Shown: positions 27,236 through 35,963, numbered from the stretch's first letter. The stretch is DNA of 64,000 nucleotides from Levilactobacillus yonginensis (GCF_964065165.1 NZ_OZ061549.1:1922001-1986000), one strand, 5' to 3'. The notes: generated from the sequence alone by a model not told the origin. Numbers and translations: made by a program.

Positions 27236-28165
27236 TTAGATTCCGCGTAAAGCTTCTTGACTGTGAATGAGTTGAGCTAGTAGGGCATTATTAGGAGCCG
27301 CAACGCCTAGTTTAGAGCCTAATTTAGCCACATAACCGTTTAAGAAATCAATTTCGGTCGGCCGATGTTTGGCCATGTCCTGATGCATTGATGGGTAGTG
27401 GCCACCGTTGGTTTCTGGTGAGAATTGGGCGGCAATGAGGTTGGTGACGTCGGCCACACTGAATTGAATTTTGGCGGCGTTGGCGACGGCTTGGAATTCG
27501 TTGAGTACCCGGTCGTTGAGCTCGCGCCAATTGGGTAGTGCGCCAAATTCACCAATATTGCAGTCAAAGAGGGTGCAGTAGGTGTTCAACACGCTGTTGA
27601 GGCCGGCTTTTTTCCAAATGGCTGCCATTACATTAGCGGCCTCACTAGCGTGTAGTCCCGCAGCGTTGAGTGTATCGATTAGTCCAGGTAAGTTCGGGAA
27701 CTTGTCGGGAACGACGGCTTGTAGCGAAATACTACCAGTACCAGTGACTGTAATGTGGCCGGGACCAGCTAAGCCGGAGGACCAAACGGTGGTCCCTACG
27801 ACGACTTGTTCCTTAGGGACGTGACGTTCGATAGTTTCCACGTTGCCAATCCCATTGGCCAGGGTCAAGACGGCCGGTTGGTTATCCAAAATGCCGTTAA
27901 GTTGTTGCAGCATAGCGTCCATCTGCATGGCCTTGGTGAAAAGAATGACGAGGTCGAACTGTTCGGTGACGTCGGCTGGGCGTTTCGACGTCATGGGGAT
28001 GACCTGGTCGCCCTGACCGTCCGTGGTGATGGTCAGACCATCCCGGTTGATAACGTCTAGGTGTTCCTGCCAGTTATCGATCAAGGTGACGTGATTGCCC
28101 GCCTGTTGTAGCTTAACGCCGAAACGGCTACCCATGGCACCCGCACCAGCAATCGCAATTTTCAT
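27236..28165 (-). CDS. panE: 2-dehydropantoate 2-reductase family protein
   Basis: 309 residues. NADP-binding Rossmann motif AIAGAGAMGSRFG at the N-terminus, LILFTKAMQM in strand 4, and the C-terminal ApbA/PanE domain with WKKAGLNSVLNTYCTLF (catalytic Lys) and SMHQDMAKHRPTEIDFLNGYV. It reduces ketopantoate to pantoate in CoA synthesis; lactobacillar homologues may act on branched 2-oxoacids instead. Confidence 0.92.
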   Translation of the reverse strand: MKIAIAGAGAMGSRFGVKLQQAGNHVTLIDNWQEHLDVINRDGLTITTDGQGDQVIPMTSKRPADVTEQFDLVILFTKAMQMDAMLQQLNGILDNQPAVLTLANGIGNVETIERHVPKEQVVVGTTVWSSGLAGPGHITVTGTGSISLQAVVPDKFPNLPGLIDTLNAAGLHASEAANVMAAIWKKAGLNSVLNTYCTLFDCNIGEFGALPNWRELNDRVLNEFQAVANAAKIQFSVADVTNLIAAQFSPETNGGHYPSMHQDMAKHRPTEIDFLNGYVAKLGSKLGVAAPNNALLAQLIHSQEALRGI

Positions 28166-28329
28166 GAAGAATCACTCCTATTATGATTGACTTAGCCTCA
28201 GTGTAGCAGTTTTTCGGTGAAAATGGTGTGGGAACGGTAAGGATTGGTAATTGACATCATTCAAGCGCTGGGCTAACATGAAACTTACTATTAGATGAGA
28301 AAATAATGAGAAAAATAGGAGCGATGTGT

Positions 28330-30300
28330 ATGTCGAAGAGTGTTAGCGCGCAAGACTTGTTCAAGTTAGTAGCACTGTCTCAACCATTAGCCAGCAACGG
28401 TCAGGTATTTTTCGTTGAAAATGGAGTCGATCAAGCCAGTAACGGGTATGTTTCCCAAATTAAACGGCTCGGTGTCGGCGGTGGCACACAGAATGTGGCA
28501 GTTAATGGTCGGTTAAACTTACAGCCAACCGTGGCGGGGAACAGCTTGTACTACACCGCCACCGTAGACCAAGCCAAGGCGCAACTCTTTCGGGTACCAG
28601 TAACTGGTGGCGAACCAACGGCCGTCACGACGAGTACGCCTAATGAGGCTGTCAATACGGTGTTTGCCGCTGCGGATGGTTCGAGTATCTTCTTCAAGAC
28701 CACACAGACGGCGGAACGGCCTAAGTTACCCAATACCGAGGCATTTCCGCAACCCCGGCACGTTGAGAATTTAATCAACAAAGCGGATGGCTATGGATGG
28801 CTTCCTTTGGACGTGGTGTACCGGTTGCGACGCTATCAACCGAGCACCGGCGTAGTTGAAGAAGTTTTCCAACAAGGCCATGATTTCGAGTTGACTTCGG
28901 TCAGCGCTGACGGTCGGTACGTTTCCTATTTAGTCGATGATCGACCCGCGGATGATACGGACTTTTCCCGGGGTGTCAGCGTATTAGACGTTCAAACGGG
29001 TGAGACGGTTGATTTAACGACGACGCTACCTAAAGGCCGTTTCTCAGACGCCACGTTATCCCCAGATGGCCAACGGGTGGCCTTAGTGGGTGACGACGGC
29101 TCCTTTGGTCGTCATACTGTGGCGAACCTTTACCTGGTTAACCGGGAGAGTGGGGAATTAGTCAATCGTACCGCTGAATTAGATGCTGATTTGGTTCCAG
29201 ACTTTGCTGGCGACTTTGTGCAACATCCCAGTGGTAAATTAGTTCGGTGGCTGACCGACGAAGACGTGGTCTTTGCCGCTGCCTTTCACGGACGTTCCCA
29301 ACTTTACGTGGCGAATGCGACTGACCTGCATTTGATCGATGATACTGCGCGTCAAATCGTGGACTTCGATGTGGTCGATTCTCAGCACGTCGTCGCCGCC
29401 GTTTCTTATCAGGATAAGCCGAGTGAGCTCTTACGATTGTCCGTCAGAACGGGTGAGGAGCGGGTATTATATGATCCGAACGCGGCCTATGAGGACACCC
29501 ATGAGTTTGCCCACGCTCAGCGATTTGATTTTGAATCGGATGATGGTCAGGATTTGGAAGGTTGGTACTTACCGGCCCAAACGCAGGCGGCTAAGGAACC
29601 GGTATTGTTGTACGTTCATGGGGGACCGCACGCCAACTATGGCGAAACGTTCTTCTATGAATTTCAGGTGCACGCGAGTCGCGGGTTCGGGGTCGTCTTC
29701 TTTAATCCTCGAGGGTCAACCAGTTATGGGCAAGCGTTTGAAGACGATGTGAATGGCCATTATGGTGAAAACGATTATGATGATGTCATGAAGGGCTTAG
29801 ATGTTGCTTTGCAACGCTTCCCACAATTAGATGCTAGTCGGCAGTACATCGCTGGTGGCTCCTATGGCGGGTTCATGACAACCTGGGCCGTGGGTCACAC
29901 TAAGCGGTTCGCTGCAGCGGTTGCCCAACGAGCTGTGACTAATTGGATCAGTTTGTTTGGGATTAGTGATATTGGCTTTTACTTTAATCCGGAAGAACTG
30001 GGTATTGATCTCTTTGCACAGGGCGGCCTAGAGTCTTACTGGAAGCAGTCACCGTTAGCCTACGCGCAGAACGTGACGACGCCGATTCGGTTGCTTCATG
30101 GTGAGTGGGACATGCGCTGCCCTATCAGCCAGTCGGAGGAATTCTTTACGGCCATCAAGCGTAACGGCGTAGATGCAGACTTTTTACGGTACCCGCAGAG
30201 TTTCCACGGAATCTCACGGAGTGGGCTGCCCAGCCTGCGGATTCAACGGATCGACGATATGACTGAGTGGTTTGTCGCTCATCCTGCTGTTCAGAAATAA
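28330..30300 (+). CDS. S9 family prolyl oligopeptidase-type peptidase
   Basis: 656 residues, cytosolic. The N-terminal beta-propeller (to about 390) is followed by an alpha/beta hydrolase domain with YVHGGPHANYGE, nucleophile GGSYGGFMTTW (Ser about 508), LHGEWDMRCP (Asp about 593) and YPQSFHGIS (His about 625). This matches acylaminoacyl/dipeptidyl peptidases (S9C). ATG 28330 chosen because AGGAG lies 8 bases upstream; the in-frame ATG at 28324 is too close. Confidence 0.93.
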   Translation: MSKSVSAQDLFKLVALSQPLASNGQVFFVENGVDQASNGYVSQIKRLGVGGGTQNVAVNGRLNLQPTVAGNSLYYTATVDQAKAQLFRVPVTGGEPTAVTTSTPNEAVNTVFAAADGSSIFFKTTQTAERPKLPNTEAFPQPRHVENLINKADGYGWLPLDVVYRLRRYQPSTGVVEEVFQQGHDFELTSVSADGRYVSYLVDDRPADDTDFSRGVSVLDVQTGETVDLTTTLPKGRFSDATLSPDGQRVALVGDDGSFGRHTVANLYLVNRESGELVNRTAELDADLVPDFAGDFVQHPSGKLVRWLTDEDVVFAAAFHGRSQLYVANATDLHLIDDTARQIVDFDVVDSQHVVAAVSYQDKPSELLRLSVRTGEERVLYDPNAAYEDTHEFAHAQRFDFESDDGQDLEGWYLPAQTQAAKEPVLLYVHGGPHANYGETFFYEFQVHASRGFGVVFFNPRGSTSYGQAFEDDVNGHYGENDYDDVMKGLDVALQRFPQLDASRQYIAGGSYGGFMTTWAVGHTKRFAAAVAQRAVTNWISLFGISDIGFYFNPEELGIDLFAQGGLESYWKQSPLAYAQNVTTPIRLLHGEWDMRCPISQSEEFFTAIKRNGVDADFLRYPQSFHGISRSGLPSLRIQRIDDMTEWFVAHPAVQK

Positions 30301-30308
30301 CCTAGAAT

Positions 30309-30500
30309 GGCCGCCTCCGGCCGCCAGGGCTGGTGCTGGCTGTGGGGACCGCCCGCAGCCAAAGTACGGGCTTCCGGCTCGACTTGAAACCTCGGAAGTT
30401 CGCCGAGTTTCCAAGCTCGTCCCGTGGCGTAACCTCGGAAATGCACCGAGCTAACGCCACTTTTACTGCCAACACCAGCCCTGGCGACCTACGGCTACAC
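30309..30500 (+). repeat. Structured intergenic repeat, family B, copy 3
   Basis: Starts 9 bp after the S9 peptidase stop. Outer stem GCCAGGGCTGGTG-TGGC / GCCA-CACCAGCCCTGGC; internal hairpins include CTCGG-TTCGCCGAG and GTGGCGT-ACCTCGG / CCGAG-T-ACGCCAC. Long stretches (GGCTCGACTTGAAACCTCGG; CTCGTCCCGTGGCGTAACCT) are identical to copy 1 at 18137. Confidence 0.78.
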
Positions 30501-30640
30501 TTACGGGTTAGGTGAACATAACTGAACTGTTTCTCGAGGTAATACGAGGTTATCATTGCTGTGGCTAACTGGCCAGATTCTTTGGTCTTGGTCAGTAAAC
30601 CAACTAATTTAGGTAAAATTGATTGTTTATAAATCACCAA

Positions 30641-30681
30641 AAAGGCCGTTAGTACCGTGAGTTTCGGTATTAACGGTCTTT
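30641..30681. terminator. Hairpin terminator after the S9 peptidase region
   Basis: GGCCGTTA-TACCG / CGGTA-TAACGGTC, flanked by AAAAA and TTT, so it could act in either direction. Confidence 0.6.
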
Positions 30682-30853
30682 CTGGTATTGTTTGGATGAT
30701 TCAGGGGAAACAGCGTTGTATCAGCATTCGCAACCACCTTGGCAACCGTGACGGGCGCAACTAGCCCGGGCAAAGTGCGGGGTGGCAGCTTTGATTGCTA
30801 GACGGGCTGAGGGGGGAGTCGCTATACTCGGATTAATTATAGGGGATGAGCAG

Positions 30854-31207
30854 ATGGAGAATGTATTTAGACAGCAGCTGGTTAAAATTCGGCGCCAGCA
30901 AAATATCTCACAGGAACAATTGGCCGGACAACTGTTTGTATCACGCCAGTCTATTTCTAAGTGGGAACAGGGGGAAACGTCGCCGGACATTGACACGTTG
31001 GTCAAGTTAGCAAATTTATTACAGGTCGATCTGAATGAATTGGTTAGCGGTGAACAGCCCGCTGAAGCGTCTTTCAGAGCCGATAACTTGGAGACGCAAC
31101 AAGCTAATCATCAGTCACAGATGAATGGTTGGGAATTTTTGTCAAAAAATTGGTGGACAATCATTCCGATTCTGGGGATTGTTGGTTGGATGCTTGGGGC
31201 TAATTGA
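30854..31207 (+). CDS. XRE family regulator with a C-terminal membrane helix
   Basis: 117 residues. HTH_3 domain (QLVKIRRQQNISQEQLAGQLFVSRQSISKWEQGETSPDIDTLVKLANLLQVDLNELV) then a Gln-rich linker and one C-terminal hydrophobic helix (WWTIIPILGIVGWMLGA). The arrangement is common for membrane-tethered small regulators in lactobacilli. ATG 30854 has AGGGGATG upstream. Confidence 0.87.
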   Translation: MENVFRQQLVKIRRQQNISQEQLAGQLFVSRQSISKWEQGETSPDIDTLVKLANLLQVDLNELVSGEQPAEASFRADNLETQQANHQSQMNGWEFLSKNWWTIIPILGIVGWMLGAN

Positions 31208-31285
31208 AGATGCTGGTTGAGCTTGTAGCGCTAGGATGTTGGGATGTCCTGGTGCTATTTTTGTGGCGTGTTGAGAGTGGGTTAG

Positions 31286-31475
31286 GGCATTAGGGAGTAT
31301 CTTACCAGACTGTTGTGTGGTCTGGCAGCTTTTGAAACGTGCTCCACGAGCCAGGTCCCTGCGCTTAACCCCGATTTTATTGAGTTAAGGCGTTAGAAAG
31401 TGTCTCGCCGAACTGTTGTGGGCTTGGCGACTTCTGAAACGTGTTACTATCGGGCAGACAGTTGCGCTTAACCCG
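31286..31475 (+). repeat. Two degenerate tandem copies of an 80-100 bp hairpin repeat
   Basis: Copy 1 (from 31291) and copy 2 (from 31393) share TTAG-AGT-TCT-CC-ACTGTTGTG, TGGC, CTT-TGAAACGTG and TGCGCTTAACCC in the same order. Each holds a small hairpin around ACTGTTGTG (CCAGAC/GTCTGG in copy 1, CGCC/GGCG in copy 2), so the paired bases differ while the loop is kept. No ORF of interest overlaps. The rest of 31208-31652 holds nothing recognised. Confidence 0.6.
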
Positions 31476-31561
31476 ATTAAGCAAACGACCCAAGCCCAGG
31501 GTCATTCACTTAATCACGTTAATGCTCGCTGTCTAACCGCCCTTCGTAACACTCCTAACCC

Positions 31562-31595
31562 AAAAATCCCCCGTCGCGACGTACGACGGGGGACA
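31562..31595 (-). terminator. Terminator of the NlpC/P60 gene
   Basis: On the minus strand CCCCCGTCG / CGACGGGGG is followed by ATTTTTG. Confidence 0.75.
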
Positions 31596-31652
31596 CAGTT
31601 TATTTCATTTATGAGGATTAGGAACTGTTTTAATCTTTCTGTAAATCAGTGA

Positions 31653-32126
31653 TTATTGAAGGTTACCAACACGGGCGTAACCAACAGCGTGCCACCATGG
31701 GGCGTGAACGGCTTCAGTCACAACACCGCGGTTTTGGGAATCGATCATCTTACCCTTACCAACGTACAGACCAACGTGAGAGATAGAACGCTTGGAACCA
31801 CCGAAGAAGACCAGGTCACCCTTCTTGATGTTCTTGTAGCTCACGTGCTTGAACTTGTTGTATTGTGCTTGGGCGGTACGAGGAATCTTCTTGGAAGCAC
31901 CCTTCTTGTAAACGTAGCTAGTAAGACCAGAGCAATCAAAACGGGAAGGACCAGTTGAACCCCAACCGTAAGGCTTACCTAATTGTGCTTTAGCAACTTT
32001 GTGGATCTTGTTGTAGGACATGGTAGCTGCGGATGCATCAGTTGGTTGGGTAATGGCGATACCTGCAATTGCAAATGCTACAGCGGCCATCACGGATAAT
32101 AAAATGTTAGTAAACGTCGTCTTCAT
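31653..32126 (-). CDS. Secreted NlpC/P60 peptidoglycan endopeptidase
   Basis: 157 residues. Signal peptide (FTNILLSVMAAVAFAIAGIA ... DASA cleavage) then an NlpC/P60 domain: KPYGWGSTGPSRFDCSGLTSYVY (catalytic Cys), KGDLVFFGGSKRSISHVGLYVG (catalytic His). It cleaves peptide stems between D-Glu and the third residue. ATG 32126 taken; AGGGAG lies 13 bases upstream. The small size, without LysM or SH3 domains, is typical for short lactobacillar paralogues. Confidence 0.92.
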   Translation of the reverse strand: MKTTFTNILLSVMAAVAFAIAGIAITQPTDASAATMSYNKIHKVAKAQLGKPYGWGSTGPSRFDCSGLTSYVYKKGASKKIPRTAQAQYNKFKHVSYKNIKKGDLVFFGGSKRSISHVGLYVGKGKMIDSQNRGVVTEAVHAPWWHAVGYARVGNLQ

Positions 32127-32282
32127 AAATGTAAACAAACTCCCTTTTTCAAATTAAATTTAGTATTTTGTGTTTCTCGCTTCGTTTCAACATGCTTAAT
32201 ACTATCAGGGAGTTGTTACAGAAATGTCTCAAAGCCGTCTCATTCGGATTAAAGGTAATGTTAAGTTCTGCAACATTTGGTC

Positions 32283-33239
32283 TTAATTGGCCGGGTAGGC
32301 GTGCGGGAAACGCCGGTAGGCCGCCATTTCTGGTGTCAAAGTAATTTGTTGCAGCCGCTGAGTAGTTCGGGGGATAAAAAAGTAATTTAGCGTATTTAAA
32401 TCGATAACCGACCGATAATGGGTGTAATTATGGTTGGGTTGGGTCCGTCTGGCGGGGTCATAGGGCAGGACAACTTCTGCTAACCAATTGAAAATTCCGG
32501 TGATACTTTCAGTGGTTGTTGTGAAAGCGGGGGTCCCCCATTTTCTAATAGCCATGTGGATGAATCGACGCGTGGGTACTGGGCCACTCGGAAGTGGTGC
32601 TTGGCTCGCCAGATAGTCGTGGGCGGCCATAGCCGTTTGACCCGAGAATTCTGATCCAGTGACGTTTAGAAAATTGTTTAGATTCTGCAAATGAGTGGGT
32701 AGCACCGGGGTGTTGGTCAATACGCCTGCCGGATTGCGGTCGGCGTGCAGTGGGCCACCGGTGGGTTCAATGACGAGCGTTTGGCCGGACTGGTCGCTGA
32801 GAATCCAGTGGAAAGGGTAGACGTGCTGATCCTGCCCCCATTTGCGGCCAACCAGGGTGACTTGGGGGAGGTCGGCAACGAGTGCGTCGAGGGTGGCGTG
32901 TTCACCTAGGGCCCAGTTGATGAAGTCCTGGGGGGTGAGGTTGATATTCCCCGCGACGGGGGCATCGGCATAAGATGCTACACCAGGTAAGTAGAGTTCG
33001 GCACAGCTGATACCGTTTTCATTTACGCCGTCAGCCATCAGGTAGGCGGAGAAGTCACTAGCAATGCGACCACCGCCTAGAATTGCATAACGCGTGGTCC
33101 GAAAAGTATGTAAGGCCGTTGCCCAGCGGTAGTTGCGCGGCAGAAAGACGGGCCGCCAGGGAGTGGTGGTCGGAAAATCCATGGTTCGGGCAAAAAAATG
33201 GTGGGCAGAAGCGGAGGTATAGGTTAGACTAGTACACAC
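32283..33239 (-). CDS. Choloylglycine hydrolase / penicillin V acylase family (C59) protein
   Basis: 318 residues, Ntn hydrolase. Starting at GTG 33239 the product begins Met-Cys-Thr-Ser-Leu, which places the catalytic Cys at position 2 for exposure after Met removal; AAAGGAGGA stands 6 bases upstream. FARTMDF supplies the conserved Arg and Asp, and VLTNTPVLPTHLQNL the conserved Asn. The substrate (bile salt, penicillin V or N-acyl homoserine lactone) cannot be assigned. Confidence 0.9.
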   Translation of the reverse strand: MCTSLTYTSASAHHFFARTMDFPTTTPWRPVFLPRNYRWATALHTFRTTRYAILGGGRIASDFSAYLMADGVNENGISCAELYLPGVASYADAPVAGNINLTPQDFINWALGEHATLDALVADLPQVTLVGRKWGQDQHVYPFHWILSDQSGQTLVIEPTGGPLHADRNPAGVLTNTPVLPTHLQNLNNFLNVTGSEFSGQTAMAAHDYLASQAPLPSGPVPTRRFIHMAIRKWGTPAFTTTTESITGIFNWLAEVVLPYDPARRTQPNHNYTHYRSVIDLNTLNYFFIPRTTQRLQQITLTPEMAAYRRFPHAYPAN

Positions 33240-33389
33240 AAGGGTTCCTCCTTTGGGACTCATAATTAGTCTAATTATAACTTAAAAATGGCCGGGACTG
33301 CGGCCTTGTATTCCGGGCAATAATCTCGTAAGCTATTAAGGAGAGAAAATGCCCAGATAAAGGCTTATTTCTGGAAGGGAATTGGGATA

Positions 33390-34016
33390 ATGAAATCAAC
33401 ATGGAACTTAGTGGGGATGACCCTGTGGCTTATCGTCCTCGTCACGCTGGTCTGGATGGTCCACGATATGCGGGTTCGTCGGATCCGTTTAATTGTTAAA
33501 GAGCACCATAGTTTTTCCTGGAAGAACTTTAGCATTTCAACCATTGAATTGGTTGTTTGGCTACTCTTCTTTGGGGGGATGAGTTACACGACTTTCTTCC
33601 AAAATGTTAACCAACTGGGAACGCGGGTCAGTCAAACAACGCGTTATGAACCGCTAGTCATCAACACGGGGAGTAGTAACGGCTCAGCCTACTACGTTTC
33701 TGTAAACAATAGTACGGGGAAAAAGCCCGTACAGACTTACACGTACCTGACTGAGGGTGAGAAGTACCAAGTTCGTAGTACGGACGCCACGGTCTCTGAT
33801 GGTAAGAAAGCCATCAACCTTCCAGCTTCGGCTTACAAATGGAATACGCAGAAGGTGACTAAGTATGACCAACGCCATCAAAAGGCGTGGGTCGGGGTCA
33901 TCGAAACCACGTACAAGAAATCATTCGTCAATGGGATCGGCTTGCACGCCGGTCGTCTGGCGAACCGCTTCACGCTGATTCGGATTCCGGATCATTCCTT
34001 CATGTTACGAGAGTAG
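33390..34016 (+). CDS. Two-helix membrane protein resembling the LVIS_2131 family
   Basis: 208 residues. Two N-terminal helices (LVGMTLWLIVLVTLVWMV; TIELVVWLLFFGGMSYTTFF) are followed by a beta-rich outside domain of about 130 residues (VQTYTYLTEGEKYQVRSTDATVSDG; KAWVGVIETTYK). It resembles a Lactobacillaceae-restricted family named after L. brevis LVIS_2131; I recall the name but cannot search. Function unknown. Confidence 0.65.
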   Translation: MKSTWNLVGMTLWLIVLVTLVWMVHDMRVRRIRLIVKEHHSFSWKNFSISTIELVVWLLFFGGMSYTTFFQNVNQLGTRVSQTTRYEPLVINTGSSNGSAYYVSVNNSTGKKPVQTYTYLTEGEKYQVRSTDATVSDGKKAINLPASAYKWNTQKVTKYDQRHQKAWVGVIETTYKKSFVNGIGLHAGRLANRFTLIRIPDHSFMLRE

Positions 34017-34022
34017 ACAAAA

Positions 34023-34064
34023 ACACAGGCTGTTTTCCAATCGGAAAACAACCTGTGTTTTTTG
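34023..34064 (+). terminator. Terminator of the 33390-34016 gene
   Basis: ACACAGG-TGTTTTCC / GGAAAACA-CCTGTGT with AATC loop, then TTTTTT. Confidence 0.88.
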
Positions 34065-34093
34065 TATATCGGGGGAGTGCGGTTGATCAATCT

Positions 34094-34254
34094 CGCCTTA
34101 CCGGTCGCCAGATATGGGCTGGAACGGTGCCGGCACAACTTTGAGCCTCACCAAAGGCGTGAGTCTCAAAGCTTGGCCTTGTTCTAAGCCGTAAACGGCT
34201 AAGAACAACGAGGCGCCTGAGCCCATATCTGGCGACCTCTCGACTGACATGGCT
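34094..34254 (-). repeat. Structured intergenic repeat, family A, copy 3 (inverted)
   Basis: Read on the minus strand: outer stem GGTCGCCAGATATGGGCT / AGCCCATATCTGGCGACC (perfect), hairpin 1 TTGTTCT-AGCCG / CGGCT-AGAACAA, hairpin 2 CTTTGAG-CTCAC / GTGAG-CTCAAAG. The stems differ from copies 1 and 2 but stay paired, while the linkers GGCGCCTCGTT and CGGCACCGTTCCAGCCC are unchanged. Confidence 0.82.
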
Positions 34255-34312
34255 GAAGAAATACTAAAGACGGTAATTACAAAAGTACAAACCGCTGGTG
34301 GTCCGCTGATGT

Positions 34313-34464
34313 TAGCCGTGAGGGTGGAAAAAATAGGCTCAGCCGTGGCACTGCCTTAGCGAAGTGAGTTTCTTCGGTTAGGCAGAACCGAGTTTCGAGA
34401 CCGCTCTGTGGCTCGAAATCGCGTTCACAGCGTTCCAGCCTATTTTTTCCACCCGGTAAGGCGG
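34313..34464 (+). repeat. Structured intergenic repeat, family A, copy 4 (diverged)
   Basis: Outer stem GGGTGGAAAAAATAGGCT / AGCCTATTTTTTCCACCC (perfect), hairpin 1 CTGCCT-AG-CGAAG / CTTCG-T-AGGCAG, hairpin 2 TTTCGAG-CC / GG-CTCGAAA. Only short linkers survive (GGCTCAG, GCGTTCCAGCC, GGTAAGGC). It faces copy 3 head to head across about 60 bp, ahead of the vanX stop. Confidence 0.78.
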
Positions 34465-34484
34465 ACTAAGGCGGAAAACCAAAA

Positions 34485-35039
34485 TCAGAAATCATTTGGG
34501 TTGGCAGCGGCTGGTTGGTAATCATCCATTTGAGTGTCGCGGTAGTCCCACCACTCGTTTTCGTAGCCGAAGAACCCGGCCTCACGCATAGCAGCGTCCA
34601 GGATCTGGTAATTCTTTTCCTGTGTCGCGGTACGGGGATGATTCCGGTGAGCAGCTAAGGTGAAGTCGTCGAAAGGCGTTTGCATTTCCAGTTCGTTGCC
34701 ATCGGCGTCACAGAGTGTGAGGTCGAAGGTCACGCCCTTTTGGTGAGAGAAATTTGGATTGGGTTTGGCAACGAACGAAGGGTCAGGGTAGACATCGTAT
34801 AATTTTTCCTGGGCCGGTACGGGACGATAAGCGTCCCAAATTTTTAGCCGGTAGCCCTGTTCTTTAACAATGGCACTCGCTGCGGCCAATTTTTTTGCAG
34901 TTCCTGTGCGGGCGATAGCAGTGGTGAAATCGTAGATCACACGGTGGGTAAAGTTGTCCGTGGTGGCGTAGCGCAGGTCGACAATGATGCTGGGGTCCAG
35001 CGCTTGGACGTTGGTAAAACCAGTTTCTAGTTGTGACAT
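34485..35039 (-). CDS. vanX: D-alanyl-D-alanine dipeptidase (VanX/DdpX family)
   Basis: 184 residues, cytosolic zinc dipeptidase that removes D-Ala-D-Ala, favouring D-Ala-D-Lac cell-wall precursors. Motifs: IWDAYRPVPAQ, NPNFSHQKGVTFDLTL near residue 98 (Zn His and Asp) and NEWWDYRD near residue 163. In enterococcal VanX the last motif is E-W-W-H with His as a zinc ligand; here it is E-W-W-D. SD GGAGGTG. Fits the intrinsic vancomycin resistance of many lactobacilli. Confidence 0.88.
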   Translation of the reverse strand: MSQLETGFTNVQALDPSIIVDLRYATTDNFTHRVIYDFTTAIARTGTAKKLAAASAIVKEQGYRLKIWDAYRPVPAQEKLYDVYPDPSFVAKPNPNFSHQKGVTFDLTLCDADGNELEMQTPFDDFTLAAHRNHPRTATQEKNYQILDAAMREAGFFGYENEWWDYRDTQMDDYQPAAANPNDF

Positions 35040-35284
35040 GAGGCACCTCCATAAATTGTTATCAATAGTATACCGGGTTCCAGATAGAAAAGCTTGTGAA
35101 AGGGCTTAAGTTACTGAAGTTTCGGGCATTCTTGATCAAAAATTAAAAACGCCTGATCCGTAAGATCAGACGTCCAATATAGTCGGAAACCGCGAAAGTC
35201 ACTTCAGCTTTCGTACTTTTCAGTGTAGCTGATAATTGATTATTTTAATGGGTTGAAGAGCTGGTTGGTTCGGTCACTTAGTAA

Positions 35285-35932
35285 TTAGCGAACATGTTCC
35301 AAATGGTCCTGCGCGTAAATTCCAATGTCGGCGACGTGGACCGTGCCAGCGTGATGCTTGCCGCTAGCAGTCAAGAGACCAATCTTGTTGTAGGCCATGG
35401 TTGTCGTGCTGTCAGCCACCACGGCAACGCCCATGACGTCGCCGGTGTCGGCGTTAATGCCAGATGGTACATCGATGGCGACCTTCTTGGCATCAGCAGC
35501 GTTGATGGCATTGATGGCATTGGCGAAGTTCCCCGTGATTTCGCGAGACAAGCCAACGCCGAAGATGGCGTCGACAATCATGCTAGCGGCGACCACGTGA
35601 GTTAAATCATTGGTGACGGGAATGCCATAGTACTGTGCAATTTTTAGCTGTTGGTTGGTCTGCGGGGTTGCCTTTTCGAGGTCTCCTAGGATGTAGAGTT
35701 CGACGTCGATTCCCCGAATCTTAAGCAACCGGGCCACGGCAATACCGTCACCCCCGTTGTTCCCTACACCGGCAACCACAACCACGTGGCTCAGATCAAA
35801 ATCGTCGTTTAAAATGTTGTTAAAGGTAGCCAGAGCGGCCCGCTCCATCAGAACTAATGCGGGAATCCCGACCTTATTAATCGTATGGGCATCATAGCGT
35901 TGGGCTTCAGCAATGGTAATAGCTTTACTCAT
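35285..35932 (-). CDS. nnrE: NAD(P)H-hydrate epimerase
   Basis: 215 residues, YjeF N-terminal domain without the dehydratase half. It interconverts R and S epimers of hydrated NAD(P)H. Motifs are VVAGVGNNGGDGIAVARLL near residue 55, IVDAIFGVGLSRE near 115 and VAIDVPSGINADTGDV near 150. The MarR gene stop is 31 bp upstream, so they may be one transcript. Confidence 0.92.
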   Translation of the reverse strand: MSKAITIAEAQRYDAHTINKVGIPALVLMERAALATFNNILNDDFDLSHVVVVAGVGNNGGDGIAVARLLKIRGIDVELYILGDLEKATPQTNQQLKIAQYYGIPVTNDLTHVVAASMIVDAIFGVGLSREITGNFANAINAINAADAKKVAIDVPSGINADTGDVMGVAVVADSTTTMAYNKIGLLTASGKHHAGTVHVADIGIYAQDHLEHVR

Positions 35933-35963
35933 AAAAATCCCTCCTTAGTTAGGGAAAGCGCGG

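Noticed and set aside
31416..31652. 78-codon plus-strand ORF after the membrane-tethered XRE gene
   Set aside because: No ribosome site, unusual composition, and overlap with the hairpin repeats and the NlpC/P60 terminator.
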